A stretch of 11,978 nt of DNA from Thiobacillus sp. (lineage in GTDB: Bacteria > Pseudomonadota > Gammaproteobacteria > Burkholderiales > Thiobacillaceae): the NCBI GenBank assembly GCA_024710445.1, contig JANJUT010000013.1:1-11978 (forward strand), in the 5' to 3' direction. Shown piece after piece: positions 1-8,153 of this stretch. How positions within the stretch are numbered: position 1 is the stretch's first letter; each line of letters starts with the position of its first letter. The notes below the pieces were generated by a model. That model made no database searches. It saw only the letters and a program-made list of their open reading frames with translations, and was not told the DNA's origin. Position numbers and translations under genes: made by a program.

Positions 1-2708
1 AAATCGAAAAACGCTGGTACGCCCAATGGGAAAGTGCCGGCTACTTCAAGGCTAGAGACAACGCCCAAGCCCCCGCCTACTGCATCATGCTGCCGCCGCC
101 CAATGTCACGGGCACGCTGCACATGGGCCACGCCTTCCAGCACACGCTGATGGATGCGCTCACCCGCTATCATCGCATGGCAGGCGACAACACCCTGTGG
201 CAACCGGGCACCGACCATGCCGGCATCGCCACCCAGATCGTGGTGGAACGCCAGCTCGACGCGCAGAACATTTCACGCCACGATCTCGGGCGCGAGAAAT
301 TCCTCGAGAAAGTCTGGGACTGGAAAGAGCACTCCGGTTCCAGCATCACCCAGCAGATGCGGCGGCTGGGTACCAGCCCCGACTGGAGTCGCGAGCGTTT
401 CACCATGGATGAAGGCCTGTCGAAGGCCGTCACCGAAGTGTTCGTGCGACTCTATCGCGAAGGTCTGATCTATCGCGGCAAACGGCTGGTGAACTGGGAT
501 CCGGTACTGCAAACCGCCGTATCCGACCTTGAAGTCGTCCCCACCGAGGAAGAAGGCTTCATCTGGGAAATCAGCTACCCGCTGGAAGACGGCTCCGGTG
601 CGCTCACTGTCGCCACCACCCGCCCGGAAACCCTGCTCGGCGACACTGCCGTGGCAGTGCATCCGGAAGACGAACGCTACGCCCATCTGATCGGCAAGCA
701 TGTCCGCCTGCCCATCGCTGAACGCAGCATCCCCGTCATCGCCGACGATTATGTCGATCGTGAATTCGGCACCGGCGTGGTCAAGATCACCCCGGCGCAC
801 GATTTCAACGACTGGCAGGTCGGGCAGCGCCACAAGCTGGTGGCCATCAGCGTGCTCACGCTTGATGCCAAAATGAACGATCTGTGCCCGGCCGAATACC
901 AGGGCCTGGATCGCTACGAGGCGCGCCAGAAAATGCTGGATGAGCTACAGGCGCAAGGCCTGCTGGTCTCTGCCAAGCCGCACAAGCTGATGATCCCGCG
1001 CGGAGACCGCACCCACGCGGCGATCGAACCCATGCTCACCGATCAGTGGTTCATGAGCATGGACGGCCTGGCCAGACAGGGGCTGGATGCAGTCGAATCC
1101 GGCGAAGTAAAGTTCGTTCCGGAAAACTGGACCACCACCTATCGTCAGTGGCTGGAGAACATCCAGGACTGGTGTTTGTCACGGCAGCTTTGGTGGGGGC
1201 ATCGTATCCCGGCCTGGTATGACGCCGACGGCAATTTCTATGTCGCGCACACCGAAGCTGAAGCCCGCAAACAGGCAGGCGGACGTGAGCTGACGCAGGA
1301 TAACGACGTGCTCGATACCTGGTTCTCGTCCGCGCTGTGGCCGTTCTCCACCCTGGGCTGGCCCGAACAGACACCGGAACTCGAGCGCTACCTGCCGACG
1401 TCTGTTCTGGTCACCGGCTTCGATATCATTTTCTTCTGGGTCGCGCGCATGGTGATGATGTCCAAGCATCTCACCGGCAAAGCACCCTTCCGCGAAGTCT
1501 ATGTCACCGGCCTGGTGCGCGATTCCGAAGGCCAGAAGATGAGCAAGTCGAAGGGCAACGTACTCGACCCGATCGACCTCATCGACGGCATTGCGGTCAA
1601 CGACCTGGTCACCAAGCGCACCCAGGGCCTGATGAATCCCAAACAGGCCAGCAGCATCGAAAAGCGCACCCGCAAGGAATTCCCGGAGGGTATCGCCGCA
1701 TTCGGCACCGACGCGCTGCGCTTTACCTTCGCGAGTCTAGCCACGCACGGTCGCGACATCAAGTTCGACCTGCAACGCGCCGAGGGCTACCGCAATTTCT
1801 GCAACAAGCTGTGGAACGCCACCCGCTTCGCGCTGATGAACCTGGAAGGCCACGACTGCGGCCAGAACGCCAGCCAGCCGATGGACTTTTCGGACGCCGA
1901 CCGCTGGATCACATCCCGCCTGCAGCAAGCGATCACCGAAGTGCACGATGCCTTCGCCGCCTACCGCTTCGACCAGGCCGCGCGTGCCGTGTACGAATTT
2001 GTATGGGATGAATACTGCGACTGGTATCTGGAACTCGCCAAGGTGCAATTGAACAATGGCACCCCCGAACAGCAACGCGCCACCCGCCGCACCCTCGCCA
2101 GCATACTCGAAGCCACCCTGCGCCTCGCCCACCCCATCATTCCCTACATCACCGAAGAATTGTGGCAAAAAGTCGCACCGCTGGCCGGTGTTTCGGGCGA
2201 CACCATCATGCTGGCGGGTTTCCCCCAAGCAACCTCAGAACAGCCCCACACCGACAGCGTCACACGTATCCAGACGCTGAAGGAACTGGTCAACGCCTGC
2301 CGCACCCTGCGTAGCGAAATGAGCCTGTCGCCTGCCCAGCGCGTGCCGCTGGTGATCGAGGGCGATACCGTTGTCATCAATACGCTCGCGCCCTACATCA
2401 CCGCACTCGGCAAGCTCAGCGAAGTGACTGCAGTGGCTGCACTTGCGGACGCCGATGCCCCAGTTGCCCTGGTAGGCGACATGCGGCTGATGCTGGTGGT
2501 GGAAATCAACAAGGATGAAGAACGTGCCCGGCTAGCCAAGGAAATCACCCGCATCACCGGTGAAATCTCCAAGGCAAAAGGAAAATTATCCAACGCCAAC
2601 TTTGTCGACAAAGCGCCTGCCGCTGTGGTGCAACAGGAGCAGGCACGCCTGGCAGACTTTGTCTCCATGCTGCAAAAACTGGAGGCTCAGCACACACGAC
2701 TGGGTTGA
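1..2708 (+). CDS. valS: Valyl-tRNA synthetase, 5'-truncated by window edge
   Basis: Class I aminoacyl-tRNA synthetase that charges tRNA-Val in the cytoplasm and hydrolyses mischarged Thr-tRNA-Val. The frame is open from base 3, so the ATG at 87 is internal: the codons before it read [15 protein letters not shown], a typical ValRS N-terminus. About 901 residues are visible, against a usual 900-950, so only a few N-terminal codons are missing. Visible landmarks, numbered from base 3, are the HIGH-type motif HMGH at about 40-43 after PPPNVTGTL, the editing (CP1) domain with [13 protein letters not shown], the tRNA-recognition stretch [14 protein letters not shown], and KMSKSKGN at 512-519. An anticodon-binding helical domain follows, then the C-terminal Lys/Glu/Ala-rich coiled coil ending in LEAQHTRLG. 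It converges with the leftward FadL-family gene and ends 13 bases before a strong hairpin. Identity is certain. Confidence 0.98.
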   Translation, partial: IEKRWYAQWESAGYFKARDNAQAPAYCIMLPPPNVTGTLHMGHAFQHTLMDALTRYHRMAGDNTLWQPGTDHAGIATQIVVERQLDAQNISRHDLGREKFLEKVWDWKEHSGSSITQQMRRLGTSPDWSRERFTMDEGLSKAVTEVFVRLYREGLIYRGKRLVNWDPVLQTAVSDLEVVPTEEEGFIWEISYPLEDGSGALTVATTRPETLLGDTAVAVHPEDERYAHLIGKHVRLPIAERSIPVIADDYVDREFGTGVVKITPAHDFNDWQVGQRHKLVAISVLTLDAKMNDLCPAEYQGLDRYEARQKMLDELQAQGLLVSAKPHKLMIPRGDRTHAAIEPMLTDQWFMSMDGLARQGLDAVESGEVKFVPENWTTTYRQWLENIQDWCLSRQLWWGHRIPAWYDADGNFYVAHTEAEARKQAGGRELTQDNDVLDTWFSSALWPFSTLGWPEQTPELERYLPTSVLVTGFDIIFFWVARMVMMSKHLTGKAPFREVYVTGLVRDSEGQKMSKSKGNVLDPIDLIDGIAVNDLVTKRTQGLMNPKQASSIEKRTRKEFPEGIAAFGTDALRFTFASLATHGRDIKFDLQRAEGYRNFCNKLWNATRFALMNLEGHDCGQNASQPMDFSDADRWITSRLQQAITEVHDAFAAYRFDQAARAVYEFVWDEYCDWYLELAKVQLNNGTPEQQRATRRTLASILEATLRLAHPIIPYITEELWQKVAPLAGVSGDTIMLAGFPQATSEQPHTDSVTRIQTLKELVNACRTLRSEMSLSPAQRVPLVIEGDTVVINTLAPYITALGKLSEVTAVAALADADAPVALVGDMRLMLVVEINKDEERARLAKEITRITGEISKAKGKLSNANFVDKAPAAVVQQEQARLADFVSMLQKLEAQHTRLG

Positions 2709-2721
2709 GCCTTTCTGTCGG

Positions 2722-2765
2722 GACCAACTAAAAAGCGCAGCCCCGGCTGCGCTTTTTAGTTGGTC
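2722..2765. terminator. Bidirectional intrinsic terminator with 21-bp perfect stem
   Basis: A perfect inverted repeat pairs 2722-2742 with 2745-2765 around a two-base CC centre. The GC core (GCGCAGCC / GGCTGCGC) is flanked by A5 on one side and T5 on the other, so the hairpin plus U-tract works in either direction. It lies 13 bases after the valS stop and is its likely terminator. It can also back up termination of the leftward gene that ends at 2856. The pairing was checked base by base; the function is inferred from structure. Confidence 0.9.
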
Positions 2766-2803
2766 ATCTCGACATTAAATAGGTCCCCAATCTCGTGAGG
2801 CAC

Positions 2804-2832
2804 AAAAAAACGGGGCCTTTCGGCCCCGTTTT
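2804..2832 (-). terminator. Intrinsic terminator of the FadL-family gene
   Basis: CGGGGCC (2811-2817), loop TTTC, GGCCCCG (2822-2828). On the minus strand the hairpin is followed by seven T residues (complement of 2804-2810) and preceded by four A residues, which is a textbook intrinsic terminator. It starts 24 bases beyond the stop codon of the leftward gene. With the 2722-2765 palindrome it gives two terminators in tandem between convergent genes. Confidence 0.9.
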
Positions 2833-2855
2833 AAAGCATCAAATTCAATCGGGAA

Positions 2856-4118
2856 TTACATCTTCCAACTGTACTGGATACCCAGCGAGTTTTGATACAT
2901 TTTGATGGTATCTACGCTTGTGCCAAATGCTCCACCTGGGCGGGCAGAAGTCACATCATTTTCAAAACCATGCATGTAGGCCATGGTGACTTCGTCTCCC
3001 GAGCCCAGCGTATAGGTAAAGCCCAACGTGGCATGTTTCTCAATCACTGCGGGCGCGAGAATACCAAACAACACTTCACCTGCATCAGCGGCGCTAATGG
3101 GATTGTCGCCCTGGCTATAGCCAGCACGCAATGTCAGCTTCGGATTGTATTTGTACTCAACACCGAGTTTCCATACATCAACATTTGAATAGCCAAAGCC
3201 TGGTCCATTGGTTGCCCCGAGTGGCTGACCCAGCACTAGTAAATTGCTCACAGGATTACCCACCGAAGCCACATCTGCGTAATTGATGCGCTGGTAGTCC
3301 AATGCAAGCTTAACCTGAGGGGTTGCCTGCCAGGCAACACCCAGGTTGTAGTTCTCGGGAAGATCAAAATCTCCCTGCTCTGCAAACAAGCCAGCATATT
3401 TGCTGAATTCATCGAAGTCGATCTTGGAAGAATATGCAGCGCCGATAGTAACAGTCGGAGTGATCTTGCCCATGTAACCAACACGCACACCAAAACCGAA
3501 GGCATCGTCATGCCCTTGATCCGTCAATGCTGCGCCATTCGAAGAAAATCCAATGAATGAACTCAGGCCAGTAGCAGCAAAGCGCTGATATCCAATCAAC
3601 GGAGACACACCAAGTGAGTGGTTAGGTGCTACTTTGTAGGCGAGGGTCGGTGCAATCACCAATTGCATCAAGTCCACGCCCAGCGAACCACCACCACCCA
3701 AAATGTTGGTGGTGCCAAATCCCGGCACAGCCTGGTAGTCAGTGTTCATGCCGCCATTACCATAAACGGTCACACCGAGTGACATATTAGAGTTGACCAC
3801 GCGGTTGTAGCCAAACTCAGGTACCAGGAACAAGTCCATGTCGCTTTCGATCGTTTGCCGGCTACCAAAAGCGCTGTCATTCGAAACTTCACGGATCGGG
3901 CTGAACAGGTCGGCGCCCAAGTCAATGCGGTTGCCCACAAAAGCCATGGAAGCGGGGTTGTTTGCGCCGCCAAAAGCGTCTTCGGAGTTGGCGGTGCCTG
4001 CACCAGCCATGCCCTTGGCCTTCATGCCATAGCCGTGCGAGAAATAACCGTTGGTAGCGAAGGCACTGCCAGCCAGACCAGCCAGTGCCATGAATGCGAA
4101 TACGCGTGTAAATTTCAT
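2856..4118 (-). CDS. OmpP1/FadL-family outer-membrane channel protein
   Basis: Predicted outer-membrane beta-barrel of the OmpP1/FadL/TodX family, whose members pass hydrophobic compounds across the outer membrane. The ATG at 4118 is chosen because AGGAGA lies eight bases upstream and it gives a clean signal peptide (MKFTRVFAF, then an Ala/Gly/Leu-rich core, cleavage probably after AFA at residue 21). The open frame runs 61 codons further upstream, but that stretch crosses a terminator and is not coding. The mature protein starts TNGYFSHGYGMKAKGMAGAG and continues with GGANNPASMAF, both hallmarks of the family. Alternating beta-strand patterns follow, and the protein ends in an aromatic-rich strand, QNSLGIQYSWKM. 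Its 420 residues match the family size. It is the last gene of the leftward series but has its own leader and terminators, so it is probably a separate unit. The substrate is unknown. The sulfur genes next door make a hydrophobic sulfur compound conceivable, which is speculation. Confidence 0.9.
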   Translation of the reverse strand: MKFTRVFAFMALAGLAGSAFATNGYFSHGYGMKAKGMAGAGTANSEDAFGGANNPASMAFVGNRIDLGADLFSPIREVSNDSAFGSRQTIESDMDLFLVPEFGYNRVVNSNMSLGVTVYGNGGMNTDYQAVPGFGTTNILGGGGSLGVDLMQLVIAPTLAYKVAPNHSLGVSPLIGYQRFAATGLSSFIGFSSNGAALTDQGHDDAFGFGVRVGYMGKITPTVTIGAAYSSKIDFDEFSKYAGLFAEQGDFDLPENYNLGVAWQATPQVKLALDYQRINYADVASVGNPVSNLLVLGQPLGATNGPGFGYSNVDVWKLGVEYKYNPKLTLRAGYSQGDNPISAADAGEVLFGILAPAVIEKHATLGFTYTLGSGDEVTMAYMHGFENDVTSARPGGAFGTSVDTIKMYQNSLGIQYSWKM

Positions 4119-4259
4119 TATTTGTCTCCTAGGGGCAGAATTACTACAGTTAGACTTGTCGAGTGACTTGGACCAGAGGCTACGCCCGTGCTTGCGTTTA
4201 GACAAGGCACTTATCCTATTTGGCCAGTCAAACAGCACGTCGTGTGGTACAAAAGACAC
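4119..4259 (-). promoter_or_regulatory. Leader region of the FadL-family gene, promoter not resolved
   Basis: This 141-bp gap lies between the terminator after the DsrE-family gene and the FadL-family ATG. Because the upstream terminator is strong, a promoter for the channel gene should lie here. On the minus strand, TTGTCT and TAGCCT sit 17 bases apart, a weak sigma-70-like pair; nothing closer to consensus is visible. A GACTTG direct repeat is also present. The Shine-Dalgarno AGGAG ends about eight bases before the ATG. Confidence 0.3.
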
Positions 4260-4291
4260 AAAAAAGGGCCGAAATGATTCGGCCCTTTTTT
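4260..4291. terminator. Bidirectional terminator after the DsrE-family gene
   Basis: GGGCCGAA (4266-4273), loop ATGA, TTCGGCCC (4278-4285), flanked by A6 on the left and T6 on the right. All 14 pairs are perfect. For leftward transcription it lies 18 bases past the stop codon of the DsrE-family gene, so it closes the sulfur-trafficking cluster and separates it from the outer-membrane protein gene. Confidence 0.92.
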
Positions 4292-4309
4292 CGAATTGCA
4301 ATCTGCTGG

Positions 4310-4819
4310 TTAGATAAACAGGCAGATGTCGGTTTCGCCGGCGAATTCGAAGAAAGTGGCGGCACCACCATATTCGAGGCCGTCAATAAAGTCGGAGTGC
4401 TCGAAACCGAACAGTTCAACCGTCATTTGACAGGCGATGAACTTGACTTCCGCTTCCTGGCACAACTCACGCAATTCGGGAATGGTGGCAACACCCGTAT
4501 TTTTGATGGTTTGCTTCATCAGCGTGGTGGCAACGGTTTCATAACCGGGCACGAGAGACTGAATCGCATTGGGCATGTTCCAGTTGATGTCCTTGAACCA
4601 CTTGGGGCCAAAAGGCATCTTCATCGGCATGCCGGGGTTGCCCAGCGGGCTCACTTTCAGGCCGGACGTGTCTTTGCGGACGAGCTGGAGGCCATAAAAC
4701 GTGAAGAAAATCTGGGTTTCATAGCCCAGTGCTGCTGCCGTCGAGGCCAGAATGAACGGGGGGTAAGCCCAGTCCAGTGTTCCCTTGGTGGCGATGATGG
4801 CCATTTTTTTAGTATCCAT
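4310..4819 (-). CDS. DsrE/DsrF/DrsH-like sulfur-carrier family protein
   Basis: A 169-residue cytoplasmic-type protein resembling the DsrE2/DsrE3 branch (DsrE/F/H-like superfamily), which carries sulfane sulfur on a cysteine and exchanges it with TusA in sulfur oxidisers. The opening beta-strand and turn KKMAIIATKGTLDWAYPPFILA, then ALGYETQIFFTFYGL, match the fold. The central segment has the Pro/Met-rich LGNPGMPMKMPFG. The Cys in KFIACQMTVELFGF (residue 130) is the likely persulfide site, with C120 and C166 as other cysteines. The ATG at 4819 has an AGGAGAG ribosome site just upstream. Gene order rhodanese-tusA-dsrE is a known arrangement in sulfur oxidisers such as Allochromatium and supports the role. 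A terminator between tusA and this gene suggests it has separate or reduced expression. I cannot assign the exact DsrE subgroup without an alignment. Confidence 0.88.
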   Translation of the reverse strand: MDTKKMAIIATKGTLDWAYPPFILASTAAALGYETQIFFTFYGLQLVRKDTSGLKVSPLGNPGMPMKMPFGPKWFKDINWNMPNAIQSLVPGYETVATTLMKQTIKNTGVATIPELRELCQEAEVKFIACQMTVELFGFEHSDFIDGLEYGGAATFFEFAGETDICLFI

Positions 4820-4843
4820 GCTCTCTCTCCTGTTCCGGTTTTT

Positions 4844-4885
4844 AAAAAAAAACAGCGCCGTGTGTTCAAGGAACAGACGGCGCTG
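4844..4885 (-). terminator. Hairpin terminator or attenuator between tusA and dsrE-like gene
   Basis: CAGCGCCGT (4853-4861) pairs with ACGGCGCTG (4877-4885). After a single G/G mismatch, TGTTC pairs with GAACA around an AAG loop. On the minus strand the stem is followed by nine T residues (complement of 4844-4852). It starts 16 bases after the tusA stop and ends 24 bases before the DsrE-family ATG. As a strong intrinsic terminator it should stop most transcripts after tusA. Confidence 0.88.
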
Positions 4886-4901
4886 ATTTTGTCTTGCTAA
4901 A

Positions 4902-5129
4902 TTACTTCTTCTTCATGAAGAAGGTAAATTCACCACCCGCTTCAGCGGTGGACAGCAACTCATTGCCGGTCTGCTTGGCGAAAGCGGCGAAATCCTTGAC
5001 CGAACCCGGGTCCGTGGACAGAATTTTCAGCACTTGACCGCTCCCAACGTCAGCCAGGGCCTTTTTGGCGCGCAGGATAGGCAAGGGGCAGTTCAGGCCA
5101 CGGGCATCAAGTTCTTTATCAAAATTCAT
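4902..5129 (-). CDS. tusA: TusA-family sulfur carrier protein
   Basis: A 75-residue member of the TusA/SirA/YedF family, a central cytoplasmic carrier that holds sulfane sulfur as a cysteine persulfide. The signature is complete: DARGLNCPLPILRAKKAL, with the CPxP motif at C14-P17 and the carrier Cys at 14. The rest (LKILSTDPGSVKDFAAFAKQTGNELL...) follows the usual two-layer alpha/beta pattern. The ATG at 5129 is preceded by TAAGGAG. In sulfur oxidisers TusA accepts sulfur from a rhodanese and passes it to DsrE-type proteins and on to the sulfite-generating machinery. Here it sits between exactly those partners and downstream of the sulfite dehydrogenase genes. The 134-bp gap upstream and the hairpin downstream mean it could also be made as a short transcript of its own. 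Confidence 0.95.
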   Translation of the reverse strand: MNFDKELDARGLNCPLPILRAKKALADVGSGQVLKILSTDPGSVKDFAAFAKQTGNELLSTAEAGGEFTFFMKKK

Positions 5130-5263
5130 TATGTTCTCCTTACATTAAAATGTACTAAAAATCGCTGCGGTACCTTAAACCAGATGCCCACCCATTGCAA
5201 CCGATTTTCTTGTCCGAATAGGAAAAACCGGGAACTATTTGAACGTGCCTTGACTGATATTGT
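5130..5263 (-). promoter_or_regulatory. Gap upstream of tusA, possible internal promoter
   Basis: This 134-bp AT-rich gap is long for an operon. On the minus strand, TTGCAA and TAAGGT are 17 bases apart, a poor sigma-70-like match. A short palindrome (ACATTTTAATGT) lies just before the TAAGGAG ribosome site of tusA. There is no obvious terminator, so read-through from the rhodanese gene plus an internal promoter is the simplest reading. Low confidence. Confidence 0.25.
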
Positions 5264-5593
5264 TTAACGGGGCCGGCTTAACGCGTTTCCCGAGCGGGCC
5301 CAGGCCATGATGCCTCCCGCCAGATTGTGCATGTTCCCGTATCCCTTTGACGCCATGAATGCGCATGCCTGCGCCGACCGGGCACCAGAGCGGCAGTAGA
5401 TCACCACGGGCTTGTCCTGGGGGATGTCGGCAGCGCGCAACGGCAACAGATGCAATGGAATATGGATCGCGCCATCAATGACGCCCTGCGCCACTTCCGC
5501 CTCGGTACGCACATCAATCAAGTGCGCGCCTTTGCCCGCAAGCTCGCCTACATAACCGGGATCGACTTCCTTGAAACCTGACAATCCAAACAT
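5264..5593 (-). CDS. Single-domain rhodanese-like sulfurtransferase
   Basis: A 109-residue single-domain rhodanese, expected to move sulfane sulfur onto an acceptor thiol through a cysteine persulfide. The core IDVRTEAEVAQGVIDGAIHIP and the active-site loop CRSGARS (catalytic Cys 67 from this start) are intact, followed by the usual NLAGGIMAW C-terminus. The start is set at the ATG at 5593 because GGAAGGA lies six bases upstream. The ATG at 5608 would add five residues but has no ribosome site. There is no signal peptide, so it is cytoplasmic. It lies 90 bases after soeC and ahead of tusA and the DsrE-family gene, matching the rhd-tusA-dsrE sulfur-relay arrangement. Its physiological sulfur donor is not known from sequence. 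Confidence 0.93.
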   Translation of the reverse strand: MFGLSGFKEVDPGYVGELAGKGAHLIDVRTEAEVAQGVIDGAIHIPLHLLPLRAADIPQDKPVVIYCRSGARSAQACAFMASKGYGNMHNLAGGIMAWARSGNALSRPR

Positions 5594-5683
5594 GGGTAAT
5601 CCTTCCATGATGCGTAAATTAGAGCGCGCTAATATACATCAAGAAACGGGGTGATCCAAGTATGTATGTGCAGCAAAAACGAA

Positions 5684-6622
5684 TCAGCAACGCTGGGCGC
5701 CGTGATACAGGTTCACCACGTGACGCGCTTCTGCAAAGAACAGCCAGCGCTCAACCGCCGCTCCGGCGAGCCCCGCCATGACAGCCACAATAGCGGCCAT
5801 TTGTTGGCCCTGCTGATCGAACACCCAAACCATCATCACGCCGGGCAGTGCAAACCCCAGGACAAACACCACGATCTTGAGCAGGCTGGCCCGCTGGCGC
5901 GCCACCTGAAAACCGAACTCCTGGGTCAGGAAAGTACCGTGGGTATGACCGGTATCGAGCAGTTTCACCTTGGCGCGGGTCAGGCCGGTTGCCGTATTGA
6001 TCGTCGGCGTGAGGCCGGGGCTGCGGATCCAGAAATAATAAATTGCCTTCAGCACGGCGGCGATCGAGATGATCAGGGCCGACATCGCGATATAGGGCGT
6101 AGTGTCGAGCTCGGCAACCACGGCCCCCAACAGCAGCAGCAGGCTGCCGCTGGCATAGCCCAGCGCCAGGTAATTGGCCGGGACCAGCGGGGTATTCCAC
6201 TGGCGGATGGTTTTCAGGCAGGCGTAGATCATGCCGGTGGAAAACACCGTGATCCAGGCCAGTACGGCAGTCAGGAAACCAAAGGTTTCACGCAGCCACA
6301 GTGGCGCGTCAAACCAGATGCTGGCCAGATAAATCAGCGCCAGCGGCATGAACACCATGGCAAACACACCTTCGCGCGACAGCCAGGAGGTACGAAACCG
6401 GGTGAAAGCGCGCCAGGCATTTTTCGGATTGGCGAGATGGAAGGTCGAAGACAGCAAGCCGAACACGACCAGCCCCATGGCCATGAGACCGCCAATAATC
6501 AACTGTTCACGGCTAAAACCGCCACCCAGTTTGAAGACATCGGCGATGAAGAGCAGCGAAAACAGGCCAAAGCCCGCGCCCGACGCAACGGTAAAAAAGA
6601 TGACTGAGAAAGCGGGATGCAT
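5684..6622 (-). CDS. soeC: Membrane anchor subunit of sulfite-oxidising enzyme (DmsC/NrfD-type superfamily)
   Basis: A 312-residue integral membrane protein of the DmsC-like anchor family, which ties the Mo/Fe-S subunits to the inner membrane and exchanges electrons with quinone. About eight hydrophobic helices are visible, near residues 5-28, 41-62, 86-104, 113-135, 149-169, 176-197, 246-268 and 275-295. The family signature STFHLANPKNAWRAF followed by TSWLSREG lies between helices 2 and 3. The ATG at 6622 has AGGAGA seven to eight bases upstream and starts 35 bases after soeB. In SoeABC the anchor takes electrons from SoeB on the cytoplasmic face into the quinone pool. A DMSO-reductase-type anchor with another substrate cannot be excluded on this subunit alone; the neighbouring sulfur genes favour SoeC. 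Confidence 0.9.
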   Translation of the reverse strand: MHPAFSVIFFTVASGAGFGLFSLLFIADVFKLGGGFSREQLIIGGLMAMGLVVFGLLSSTFHLANPKNAWRAFTRFRTSWLSREGVFAMVFMPLALIYLASIWFDAPLWLRETFGFLTAVLAWITVFSTGMIYACLKTIRQWNTPLVPANYLALGYASGSLLLLLGAVVAELDTTPYIAMSALIISIAAVLKAIYYFWIRSPGLTPTINTATGLTRAKVKLLDTGHTHGTFLTQEFGFQVARQRASLLKIVVFVLGFALPGVMMVWVFDQQGQQMAAIVAVMAGLAGAAVERWLFFAEARHVVNLYHGAQRC

Positions 6623-6657
6623 GGATTCTCCTGGCGCGAATAAGGTGGGCGCGTGAT

Positions 6658-7353
6658 TTAACGGCGTACCAGTTTGTTGGCGAACTGCTTGATGCTTTCC
6701 TTCAGGCCGCCCTTGGACTTGGGTTCAACCGGAATCACCGGCTTGCTGCGCGGGGGCAGATAGCGGTTGGTGGGGTTGTAGTTCAACTCCGGCATCAAGC
6801 CGAATCCGCTACGCTCACGCACGGTGCGCGACACGGCCGAATCGGGATCATCAAAGTCACCAAACATGCGGGCGTGCGCCGGACAAGTCAGTACGCATGA
6901 GGGCTGGCGCTCTTCGACCGGCAGATCCTGATCGTAAATGCGGTCGACGCACAGGGTGCACTTCTTCATGGTGCCACTGGAGCGATCGAGTTCGCGCGCA
7001 CCGTAGGGACAGGCCCACGAGCAGTAGTTGCAGCCCATGCACTTGTCCTGATCGATCAGCACGATGCCGTCCTCGGGACGCTTGTAGGAAGCACCCGTCG
7101 GACACACGGTCACACAGTCTGCATCCTCGCAATGCATGCAAGACATCGGGAAGTTGACCGTCTTGTTGTTCGGATACTCGTCCATTTCATAATGGCGAAT
7201 CCGGTTGAACCACACACCTGATGGCTCGGCGCCATAGGGCTGGTAGTCGGACAACGGGCCGATGGTGCCGGAGGCGTTCCATTCCTTGCAGGCGATGGCG
7301 CAGGCATGACAGCCCACGCACACGTCGAGGTCGATGACCAATCCAAGTCTCAT
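6658..7353 (-). CDS. soeB: Four-cluster ferredoxin subunit of sulfite-oxidising enzyme
   Basis: A 231-residue iron-sulfur electron-transfer subunit of the DmsB/PsrB/NrfC type, passing electrons from the Mo subunit to the membrane anchor. All sixteen cluster cysteines are visible in four groups: 12, 15, 18, 22 (CVGCHACAIAC); 72, 75, 80, 84 (CMHCEDADCVTVC); 105, 108, 111, 115 (CMGCNYCSWAC); and 132, 135, 153, 157. This is compatible with four [4Fe-4S] clusters. There is no signal peptide, so the subunit is cytoplasmic, as expected for Soe. The ATG at 7353 directly precedes the first beta-strand (RLGLVIDLDVC). The gene begins 44 bases after the end of the C-terminal soeA piece. A basic C-terminal tail (KQFANKLVRR) ends the protein. 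Nothing looks damaged. Confidence 0.94.
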   Translation of the reverse strand: MRLGLVIDLDVCVGCHACAIACKEWNASGTIGPLSDYQPYGAEPSGVWFNRIRHYEMDEYPNNKTVNFPMSCMHCEDADCVTVCPTGASYKRPEDGIVLIDQDKCMGCNYCSWACPYGARELDRSSGTMKKCTLCVDRIYDQDLPVEERQPSCVLTCPAHARMFGDFDDPDSAVSRTVRERSGFGLMPELNYNPTNRYLPPRSKPVIPVEPKSKGGLKESIKQFANKLVRR

Positions 7354-7397
7354 AGTTTTGCTCGCTCTATTTTCTGGCTGCTGCCTATTTCTGCCGT

Positions 7398-8153
7398 TTA
7401 GTTCTTTTCATGGCTGCGTGCGTCGTAGCGCAGCACGTTGGGGCGCTCATATTCGTCGCCCGGCAGTTTTTTCAACGCATCAAACTGCGGCCATGAGCCG
7501 GTTTCGCCCGGCGCGGCTTTCCATATCTTCACGCGCAGATCGAACCACGCTGCCTGCCCGGTGACCGGGTCGGAGTTGGTGACGCGACGCTCGCCGGCCT
7601 TTTCCGGCAGCAGTTCGGAAATCAGGTGATTGAGCAGGAAACCCCTGGTGGCTTCGGACGCGTCTTCCTTCAGCCCCCAGGCGCCTTTTTGCTTGCCGAT
7701 GGCGTTCCAGGTCCAGATAGTGTCTTCCTGGGTACCTTCCATGGTCTTGACCTGACAACGGATCTTGCCGTTGTGCGACTCGACCCAGATCCAGTCGAAG
7801 TCCTTGATGCCCATTTCCGCCGCCTTGCGCGCATTCATGTACATGTAGTTCTGCGCCATGATCTGGCGCAGCCACACGTTCTGCGAATCCCACGAGTGGT
7901 ACAGGAACCTGGGGCGCTGGGTCAGCGCGAAGAAGGGATACGCGTCCTTGTCCACGCGCTGCTGCTCCAGCGGCTCGTACCACATGGGCAGGGGATCGAA
8001 GTATTTCACCAGACGCTCACGGTCGACCTGATTGTTGGGCTGCGGGCCGTCGTACAGCCCCTGTCCTGCCAGGCGGAATTTCTGCAGCGGCTCGGAATAG
8101 AACTGCATGATGATGGGCTCGACCTTGCCGACGAAACCGGCATCTGACGCCAC
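7398..8153 (-). CDS. soeA: C-terminal part of split SoeA: molybdopterin-dinucleotide-binding domain
   Basis: This 251-codon frame, opening at a GTG, is the C-terminal quarter of the Mo catalytic subunit. Residues 1-70 continue the inter-domain segment (EPIIMQFYSEPLQKF). From about residue 72 it is the molybdopterin-dinucleotide-binding domain (domain IV of the DMSO-reductase superfamily), with ALTQRPRFLYHSWDSQN and later NSDPVTGQAAWFDLRVKI. It is in the same frame as the N-terminal piece (10271 minus 8153 is a multiple of three) but separated by two TAA codons. AAGGA lies ten bases before the GTG, so independent translation is possible though the spacing is long. There is no internal stop or frameshift, and codon use resembles the N-terminal part, so it has not decayed noticeably. 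It could be a separately made subunit, or the unread end of a recently broken gene. Confidence 0.85.
   Translation of the reverse strand: MASDAGFVGKVEPIIMQFYSEPLQKFRLAGQGLYDGPQPNNQVDRERLVKYFDPLPMWYEPLEQQRVDKDAYPFFALTQRPRFLYHSWDSQNVWLRQIMAQNYMYMNARKAAEMGIKDFDWIWVESHNGKIRCQVKTMEGTQEDTIWTWNAIGKQKGAWGLKEDASEATRGFLLNHLISELLPEKAGERRVTNSDPVTGQAAWFDLRVKIWKAAPGETGSWPQFDALKKLPGDEYERPNVLRYDARSHEKN

Noticed and set aside
4119..4301. N-terminal extension of the FadL-family frame to 4301
   Set aside because: It passes through the bidirectional terminator at 4260-4291, lacks a ribosome site and would bury the signal peptide; the ATG at 4118 has AGGAG and a proper signal sequence.
5594..5608. Upstream ATG of the rhodanese gene
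   Set aside because: It has no ribosome site, and its following bases themselves form the GGAAGGA that serves the ATG at 5593.
5651..6607. Plus-strand open frame (318 codons) opposite soeC
   Set aside because: The translation is low-complexity, rich in Gln, His, Gly and Arg, and mirrors the transmembrane gene on the other strand; no domain or ribosome site.
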